Below are positions 6,615-12,089 of a DNA stretch of 12,089 nt, in pieces. Source of the stretch: Thermoplasmata archaeon (GTDB lineage: Archaea > Thermoplasmatota > Thermoplasmata > Thermoplasmatales > Thermoplasmataceae). Where the stretch lies: positions 1 to 12,089 of the forward strand of contig JAKBGP010000045.1 of the NCBI GenBank assembly GCA_021833045.1, given 5' to 3'. Under the pieces are notes generated by a model. That model worked only from the letters and a program-made list of their open reading frames with translations, did no database searches and was not told where the DNA came from. The first letter of the stretch is position 1. Each line of letters begins with the position of its first letter. The translations under genes were made by a program, and so were the position numbers.

Positions 6615-7700
6615 ATGTCACACTTTAAATCTTTCTATGTTCTTAGTCTGGGGTTTGGAATTAAAGATAATCTTGGAATAAATATAAATATCTTAATAGA
6701 TCAAGTAAATATAATTACATTATAAAATGGAAGAAGCAATTGTTTTTACTCATTACTTGATTTTTACATTTCAAAGTTTTTAGACATCAAATATTTTCTA
6801 TTGCTCAAATTCTTGCCTTTGATTTTATTTAAGGAAACCATATATACTATTTTGATGAATTTGCATTACTCTTTAATTATTTATAAATTCAATATTTATG
6901 AGTTAACACAATCATTATAATATTAATTTATTGTGATAGATTGTTATACAGTTTCATCTAAAGTATTAAAAGTATATGGGCGAAGAGTAGAGTTAGGACG
7001 AAACTACTTAGTAGGTTAGGTTCTTAAAATTGCAGACTACAGTAGTCAAGCAAGACAGAGTCAATTTTAGCACAGTACATAGATTGATATAGTGGGTAAA
7101 CGAGCATGAGGTTTAAATGAACAGGAGATAAAGTTTAAGAATATCAACAATTCCAGAGTAGTTATTTATAGCTATTCTATGTAATTGTGAACAATAAATT
7201 GGTTTTTTAAACGTTAATGATGGAATCCCATGTATATCAGCAATAAAATTCATATGATGTATCCCTAAAAATTTAAGTAATAGTGTATAAATGGGTTTTT
7301 AGTAGGTTAGCTAGAAAAGGACTAGAGTTTATGAAAAAACGATACGAAATAGTGAAAAGTGTATCATGCACAATTTATGAAACCCAAAACCACAGTTAGG
7401 AAAGAAAATTGAGATAATGGAAAGGGGAAAGTGAGAGTTCAAATAATAAGCAAAGCAATGGTTCTAATAAATTCATATTTTTGAAATTTTTTCTTTCCAA
7501 AGTTAATTTTGGATAAAGAAAATTATATTTTGCTTAAATTGAGAAAACATCAGCAATCTCCCTAAGATGGAGTTTAGATGAATTAATGCAGAATACCCTT
7601 TTATGGTAAAAAACTACTTAATATACTCGTGGGAACAATGATGAACATGACTACTTATTAAAAATGTTAAGCGTATAGAAGAAAAGAAAAATAAAAGTCT
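6615..7700. other. Gene-poor AT-rich stretch of about 1.1 kb between the two systems
   Basis: No open frame above about 60 codons begins here on either strand. The first third is nearly pure A/T. The part from about 6970 to 7450 has more mixed composition and more purine-rich text, so it may be an old decayed gene or hold an untranslated RNA. I read the minus strand for transposase motifs and found none that I could defend. A 12-base direct repeat (TTAGTAGGTTAG) occurs at 7008-7019 and 7299-7310. Confidence 0.6.
7008..7310 (+). repeat. Pair of 12-base direct repeats 291 bases apart
   Basis: TTAGTAGGTTAG is present at 7008-7019 and again at 7299-7310. Flanks do not extend the match. Two copies only, with no regular spacing, exclude a CRISPR array; they may be remnants of a duplication or chance. 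Confidence 0.35.
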
Positions 7701-7705
7701 TAAAC

Positions 7706-7738
7706 GTATAATAAATTGGTACTGTATATTGATATCAA
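7706..7738 (+). promoter_or_regulatory. Candidate promoter with a 10-base palindrome, kinase/receiver operon
   Basis: GTATAATAAA (7706-7715) is a TATA-like box. About 25 bases further on, TTGATATCAA (7729-7738) is a perfect 10-base palindrome at the expected transcription start. It could be an operator for autoregulation, although the receiver protein shows no DNA-binding domain that I recognise. Confidence 0.35.
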
Positions 7739-7809
7739 CTTTTGAAATTCAAATATTAAGAGAGAATAAATATACCAAAATGGAATGCAATTGTGTATAT
7801 TTGATCAAT

Positions 7810-9900
7810 ATGGCAGCTGATGAAATAATTGAACAAGGGACTGAAACTTTTCGACCAAAGGCAAAAATTATAAGTGTTATAGGTAGTGAGCTTATCAGCG
7901 ACGACAATGTTGCGATAATAGAATTGATTAAAAATAGTTACGATGCAGATTCACATTCAGTCACAATTTCATTTGAAGGTCCAATGCTAGAAGGGAATGG
8001 TAGAATAATCATTTCGGACAAAGGAAATGGTATGACCTTAGACACTGTTAAACGCGGGTGGATGGAACCAGCTAATGGAACAAAATCTCTTCTTCGAGTC
8101 AGCCCCGGTGGAAGAAGAATGTTGGGGGAAAAAGGAATTGGAAGGTTCGCTTCTGCAAAGGTGGCAAAGGAGTTGACACTTATCACAAGAATTGCAAAAG
8201 GAAATGAGATAGAAGCGCATTTCAATTGGGCTAATTTTGAAACATCAGATTTATATCTGGATGAAATAAAATGTGATTGGAAAACAAGAAAACCTAAGCT
8301 GATAGAAGAAAAGGGAACAATACTTATATTGGAACACGTAAGAAAATCTTGGGATGAAAATAAACTTCGTTCGTTGAAACTTGCTTTATCCAGATTAATG
8401 AACCCTTGGGCACCAAAAAAAGATTTTGAGATTTTGATTGATACGACTAAAGCTTCTAAAACTCTTGAATCGTTTAACGGGGAAGTGCATTCCCCTCCTT
8501 CTCTTGGGAAACCGCATTATTCAATCAAGGGTTTTATCGATTCCAGAGGCAATTGTTCAGCAGACTATTATAGCCGAAGATTTTTAAGTGTTAAGAACAT
8601 TGTTTGGAAATATGAAAATAAGGCAATGGGGGGTTTTTCTTGCGGACCATTTTCATTTGAATTCAGAGTTTGGGACAGGGATGATCTTGAATCCATTGTA
8701 AATGAATCTGGAACAACAATTAGGGACATGAGAAGGGATTTGAATGATGCTTCTGGAATTTCAGTTTACAGAGACAAATTTAGGGTTCTTCCGTATGGTG
8801 AAAGCACTCGAAAAAATGATTGGTTAGGGTTGGGTCTCAGAAGGGTACAAAATCCAACCATGAGATTGAGCAATAATCAAGTGGTAGGACTTGTGGATAT
8901 AAACTTAGATTCTAACCAAGAATTGAAAGATCAAAGTAACAGAGAAGGCATCATTCAAACATTGGAATTTGATGATTTTTCATCCAAGATCATTGCAATT
9001 TTGAGTAAACTTGAACAGGAAAGATATCAAGAAAGAGCTAGAATCAGAACTACAACCCAATCAGGGGGGTTTTTCAACAACATTGATTTTAGACAGGTAG
9101 TTGAACTAATACAACAAAGATTGCCTGACGACATAGAAATTAATCAGTTGGTACATTCAACAGAATCAAAAATAAATGAAGGATTTAAAAAAGTGAAGGA
9201 TGCAATCTCAAGATATCGCAGGCTTAGCACGCTAGGTATGTTAGTTGATGTAGCATTACACGATGGAAATGATATCTTAGTTAAATTCGACAATCAAATT
9301 AAAATTATAAAACAAGAGATACACAGAATTCCTCCTGATATTCTAAAAGTGGACAAAAGATTAGAAATGGTTTCCAATGAACAAATTAGAATTGCTACGC
9401 TTTTTAAAAGACTTGAACCATTTGGAGGAAGGGCAAGGGCACCTGCTAAAATCATACAATTGGAGTCTGCGGTAAGAGAGGTATTTCTCCTCTTTCAGGA
9501 TGAACTAACTAGGAACAACATCGAATACAAAATTATAGATGGGAACACAGAATATAAAGTCGATTTAGCTGGGTTCGAAACAATTATAGTAAATTTGTTA
9601 CAAAATAGCATTTATTGGATTCACACACAAGACATTAAATATGGCCAAATAGAAGTGACAATTTCCAAGGATAATTCATGGATTTCCATATTGTTCAGTG
9701 ATAGTGGTCCAGGTGTTTCAGAAGAATATCAAGATTCAATTTTTGATCCATATTTCACGACAAAACCAAATGGTATTGGATTGGGGTTGACAATTGCTGG
9801 AGAACAGGCAACTGAATTTGGAGGTACACTTGAGTTGCTCTCCGAAGGATCTTTGAAAGGTGCTACTTTCAGAATCAAACTTCCAGCGGTGATTGAATGA
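7810..9900 (+). CDS. Dual-GHKL sensor-kinase-like protein
   Basis: This 696-residue soluble protein holds two ATP-binding domains of the GHKL fold. The N-terminal one resembles MutL/MORC/Hsp90 ATPases: N-box E38, N42, D45 (IELIKNSYDAD), G1 DKGNGM (70-75), lid GEKGIGR (106-112). A middle part (about 200-440) is followed by a helical dimerisation region with a possible phospho-acceptor His484 in ALHDGND. The C-terminal domain is a histidine-kinase catalytic domain: N-box N595 and N599, G1 DSGPG (631-635), F box FDPYFTTK (645-652), G2 GIGLGL (655-660). Both ATP sites look intact. There is no membrane segment, so the signal is cytoplasmic. ATG 7810 was chosen because homology-like sequence begins shortly after; ATG 7780 or TTG 7729 would add 10 or 27 residues of low-quality sequence. 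It overlaps the receiver gene by ATGA, so the pair acts together, presumably by His-to-Asp phosphotransfer. The N-terminal ATPase may be the sensor. Confidence 0.9.
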   Translation: MAADEIIEQGTETFRPKAKIISVIGSELISDDNVAIIELIKNSYDADSHSVTISFEGPMLEGNGRIIISDKGNGMTLDTVKRGWMEPANGTKSLLRVSPGGRRMLGEKGIGRFASAKVAKELTLITRIAKGNEIEAHFNWANFETSDLYLDEIKCDWKTRKPKLIEEKGTILILEHVRKSWDENKLRSLKLALSRLMNPWAPKKDFEILIDTTKASKTLESFNGEVHSPPSLGKPHYSIKGFIDSRGNCSADYYSRRFLSVKNIVWKYENKAMGGFSCGPFSFEFRVWDRDDLESIVNESGTTIRDMRRDLNDASGISVYRDKFRVLPYGESTRKNDWLGLGLRRVQNPTMRLSNNQVVGLVDINLDSNQELKDQSNREGIIQTLEFDDFSSKIIAILSKLEQERYQERARIRTTTQSGGFFNNIDFRQVVELIQQRLPDDIEINQLVHSTESKINEGFKKVKDAISRYRRLSTLGMLVDVALHDGNDILVKFDNQIKIIKQEIHRIPPDILKVDKRLEMVSNEQIRIATLFKRLEPFGGRARAPAKIIQLESAVREVFLLFQDELTRNNIEYKIIDGNTEYKVDLAGFETIIVNLLQNSIYWIHTQDIKYGQIEVTISKDNSWISILFSDSGPGVSEEYQDSIFDPYFTTKPNGIGLGLTIAGEQATEFGGTLELLSEGSLKGATFRIKLPAVIE

Positions 9901-10979
9901 GAATATTATACGTAGATGATGATGAAAATATTTTGAATGATACAAAAGAAATATTGGAAAGCTCTGATATTTCGGGTGAGAGATTTGAAGTAACAATTCA
10001 TACTGATTTTGATGAAGCCATTTTAAAACTTGAAACTGATGATTTTGATCTAATCATAGTTGACGTTTATCGTGGAAATGCAAACATTGAAACCCCAGAT
10101 TTAGCTGGAATAGCTGTTCTTGATAAGGTGAAAAATACTAGATATATTCCAATCATCTTTTACACTGGACTTGTGAATAAAGTAAATGATTTTGCTTCTG
10201 AGGTAGTTAGAATAGTGCGAAAGTCAGATGGAACAGACGTATTAAAATCTGAGATAAGTGATTTAGCAAAGTCAGGTCTAATAAACGTTAGGAAGGACAT
10301 TCTTAATTATGCGGATAAAACAATACGAACTTTTTTCTGGGATTTTATAGGAAACAATTGGGAAAAGCTCAAAGATAAAGTGAGTGCAGATGAAATTCTT
10401 CTTATGCTCGTAAGAAGACTTTCTCTTCTCCTTTCTAAGGAAAATCTCTCGGAGTTGTTTCCGGATGCAAAAAAAGGCAATACATTTGTCAAAACATTAG
10501 AATTTTATGTTTTTCCACCAGTTTCAAAAATATTCGAGACAGGTGATATTCTTATCAAAAATGAAAAAAAATATGTGATACTGACTCCAACATGTGAGAT
10601 GATCCAAAGAAATGATAGTAGCGTAGGTGTTGACTTTGTTTTAATGGTTGAAGCAAAACCTCTTAAAGATCGAAATGAATATGAAAAGTGGATGAAAAGT
10701 AATTCAAAAGAAAATACAAATGAACTAAAGAAATTAATGGAGAATAGAAAATCAACGCTATTCTTTCTACCTGAATTTCCACTGATGGATAGTCAGATAC
10801 TAGACTTCCAAAATTTGATCACTGAACGTTATGAAAAACTAAGTGACTATGTCAAAATAGCAAAACTGGACAGTCCTTTTGCTGAAGCTATGCTTTCCAA
10901 CTTTATAAGACAATATGAAAGGGTTGGCATTCCCTTTATTGACACTGATAAACTAATAGAATCATTCAAAAAGAGTTAA
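9897..10979 (+). CDS. Response regulator with a large unknown C-terminal output domain
   Basis: This 360-residue protein has a complete N-terminal receiver: acidic pocket D7-D9, phospho-acceptor Asp56 in LIIVDVY, T90 and K109. It should be phosphorylated by the kinase encoded just upstream, whose stop it overlaps by ATGA. Residues 120-360 match no output domain I know. No winged helix, helix-turn-helix, GGDEF, HD or nuclease motif is visible. A helical region (about 130-200) precedes a beta segment with LTPTCEM (229-235) around Cys233, then a basic linker and a helical tail. Proteins with a TP.C(D/E) pattern at a strand end exist in other accessory loci, but I cannot name the family. The output is therefore more likely protein-protein, enzymatic or toxic action than transcription control. 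ATG 9897 has no strong ribosome-binding site and fits translational coupling. Confidence 0.92.
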   Translation: MRILYVDDDENILNDTKEILESSDISGERFEVTIHTDFDEAILKLETDDFDLIIVDVYRGNANIETPDLAGIAVLDKVKNTRYIPIIFYTGLVNKVNDFASEVVRIVRKSDGTDVLKSEISDLAKSGLINVRKDILNYADKTIRTFFWDFIGNNWEKLKDKVSADEILLMLVRRLSLLLSKENLSELFPDAKKGNTFVKTLEFYVFPPVSKIFETGDILIKNEKKYVILTPTCEMIQRNDSSVGVDFVLMVEAKPLKDRNEYEKWMKSNSKENTNELKKLMENRKSTLFFLPEFPLMDSQILDFQNLITERYEKLSDYVKIAKLDSPFAEAMLSNFIRQYERVGIPFIDTDKLIESFKKS

Positions 10980-11540
10980 TGAAAAACAATATTTTTTAAA
11001 AAAGCTTCTTTATTATTAAAAATATATCCTTATAATATCTTAAATGATTGCTAAAATTTATATTATTTTATTTTTTCTAAATTTATTTCCATTGAAGGTG
11101 TCTTTTATTATGCATTTGTTGTCTAAAGTCAACCTCATTTCTTTATTAAAAATATAAATGTAAATTAAAAAATTTAAAAAAATTACATTTGATTTTTAAG
11201 GTTTCAAGAATGAACTACCGATTTAAGCTAAAGATCACGGTTCGGCATATTTACCCAAACATCAATACTTGTATTCTGATCGAAATAATTTTTTTTGAAG
11301 TATACGTCTTGTAACTATATTTGTTGATCATATTTTTATTCAGTTTCTAAAATTGGGGGGAAAATTAAGTCTATTGTTATAATGGTTAAAATGGATGATG
11401 GATAAATTTGAAAAGAATTGAGAAAACATAGACATCATAATTTAGTAATGCTCTCAATCATTTAATAACTGTGCTAATTCATGTTCAATGGAAATTAATA
11501 ATAATACGTATCAAGTTGAAGTGTATTTCAAAAACGTGTG
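10980..11540. other. AT-rich intergenic stretch between the receiver gene and corA
   Basis: No coding frame is supportable on either strand. The region is very AT-rich, with one less biased part at about 11200-11280. I see no IS ends with matching inverted repeats, no tRNA-like fold, and no repeat array. Confidence 0.6.
10989..11015 (+). terminator. Candidate oligo-T terminator after the kinase/receiver operon
   Basis: TTTTTTAAAAAA (10992-11003) follows the stop codon by about 12 bases, and further T-rich sequence (CTTCTTTATT) comes next. This fits archaeal oligo-T termination. Confidence 0.35.
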
Positions 11541-11546
11541 AAAAAA
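11541..11546 (-). terminator. Candidate oligo-T terminator of the corA-like gene
   Basis: Read on the minus strand this is six Ts, 14 bases after the stop codon. A short hairpin, TGGGT/ACCCA with a four-base loop (11554-11567), overlaps the stop and may assist. Confidence 0.35.
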
Positions 11547-11559
11547 TTCTGTCATGGGT

Positions 11560-12089
11560 TCATACCCAGCCACGTTTTCTGAAAATTAAAAGCAGTACTG
11601 AGGAAATAAGCAGCATGACCACAACCATCCCATAGAATCCATAGATGGAAGAAGATGCAGGTTCGTAAAATCCTTTTGTGAAGTTCATTCCATAGAAACC
11701 TGTCAGGAATGTAAGGGGAAGGAAAATAGTGGCCACTAAGGTCAGCAACCTCAGTATATTATCGGTATACGCTGATCTAAGGGTGAAATACAAATCCCTG
11801 ATATCACCTGCTCTAAGAGTATACGAATCCAGGGCCTCAATCATCTGGAATGTATGATCATAGATATCCCTGAAATCATGAGAAAGATCAGGTGACAGAA
11901 ACTTTATTGCATCATTCTGAGCAAGGGACATCACATCCCTGTGTTGTGTTAAAGTGATTCTGAGATTTCCCATCTCCGATCTGGCCCGGGAAATGAAGGC
12001 CATTATATTTTTCAGGTCATTAAGCTCCTTGGATGTGATATTATCAAAGTCCAGCAGATCAACCCTGACCGAAACAAGCCAGTTCTCCA
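11560..12089 (-). CDS. corA: CorA-family divalent metal ion transporter, C-terminal part
   Basis: The last 175 residues are in the window and the frame stays open at its edge, so the N terminus lies beyond 12089. CorA is a pentameric inner-membrane channel that lets Mg2+, and in some members Co2+ or Ni2+, into the cell. The visible part starts in the cytoplasmic alpha/beta domain, continues through the long helix (coiled, with LRAGDIRDLYFTLRS), then the first membrane segment ending in the signature YGMNF, a short outer loop, and the second membrane segment (about 20 hydrophobic residues) ending in the basic tail RKRGWV. All core elements of the C-terminal half are intact. Its composition is richer in G+C than the neighbouring island genes, which suggests that it is resident chromosome rather than cargo. 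The gene is transcribed toward the kinase/receiver operon. Confidence 0.95.
   Translation of the reverse strand, partial: ENWLVSVRVDLLDFDNITSKELNDLKNIMAFISRARSEMGNLRITLTQHRDVMSLAQNDAIKFLSPDLSHDFRDIYDHTFQMIEALDSYTLRAGDIRDLYFTLRSAYTDNILRLLTLVATIFLPLTFLTGFYGMNFTKGFYEPASSSIYGFYGMVVVMLLISSVLLLIFRKRGWV

Noticed and set aside
7000..7450. Possible degraded transposase on the minus strand.
   Set aside because: Reading the minus-strand frames gave only short runs between stops and no DDE or HUH motif that could be defended.
11204..11225. CAAGAATGAACTACCG, which resembles ends seen in some IS200/IS605-type elements.
   Set aside because: There is no transposase frame nearby, no hairpin next to it and no matching left end, so one short similarity is not enough.
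11552..11569. Sequence resembling the tRNA T arm (TGGGTTCATACCCAG against TGGGTTCAAATCCCAG at 81-96), considered as an attachment-site copy.
   Set aside because: The match is gapped, stops at the palindromic core and does not continue into the acceptor sequence. The stretch also encodes the last codons of the intact corA frame and forms a small hairpin, so similarity is likely coincidental.
1..12089. CRISPR array or replication origin.
   Set aside because: No regularly spaced repeats and no origin-type repeat cluster were seen on either strand.

Overview
The window looks like an AT-rich accessory island from an archaeon, probably a member of the Thermoplasmatales or a relative. The reasons are an intron-containing tRNA with an archaeal bulge-helix-bulge splice signal, TATA-like boxes about 25-35 bases before gene starts, oligo-T terminators, and heavy use of AGA/AGG (Arg) and ATA (Ile). 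The lineage is an inference. The edges (tRNA and corA) are visibly richer in G+C than the middle.

Layout. 1-104: the 3' part of an intron-containing tRNA, best explained as tRNA-Trp, whose intron appears to carry a box C/D guide; the 5' exon lies outside the window. 105-1190: tRNA terminator, one doubtful small ORF, then AT-rich DNA. 1225-4885: a compact plus-strand gene group: a small uncertain ORF, a GHKL (MutL/MORC/Hsp90-type) ATPase, and two proteins of unknown fold. 4971-6161: a complete DNA cytosine-C5 methyltransferase, probably with its own promoter. 6156-6566 (minus): a Vsr-type endonuclease converging on the methyltransferase so that both stop codons lie in one TCATGA palindrome. 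6615-7700: about 1.1 kb of gene-poor DNA. 7810-10979: a two-gene operon made of a sensor-kinase-like protein with two GHKL ATPase domains and a receiver protein with a large unknown C-terminal domain. 10980-11559: AT-rich, no gene seen. 11560-12089 (minus): the C-terminal part of a CorA-type divalent metal transporter.

How it fits together. The ATPase, two unknown proteins, C5 methyltransferase and Vsr endonuclease form a plausible restriction-type defence module. Pairing of MutL-like GHKL ATPases with methyltransferases and nucleases has been described for prokaryotic R-M-like systems, and here the methyltransferase would mark self DNA. The dual-GHKL kinase/receiver pair next to it is an unusual two-component system whose output domain is not a recognisable DNA-binding domain. 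It may be a second, independent conflict system or a regulator of the first. The least-described parts are the two unknown proteins (3385-4885) and the receiver's C-terminal domain.
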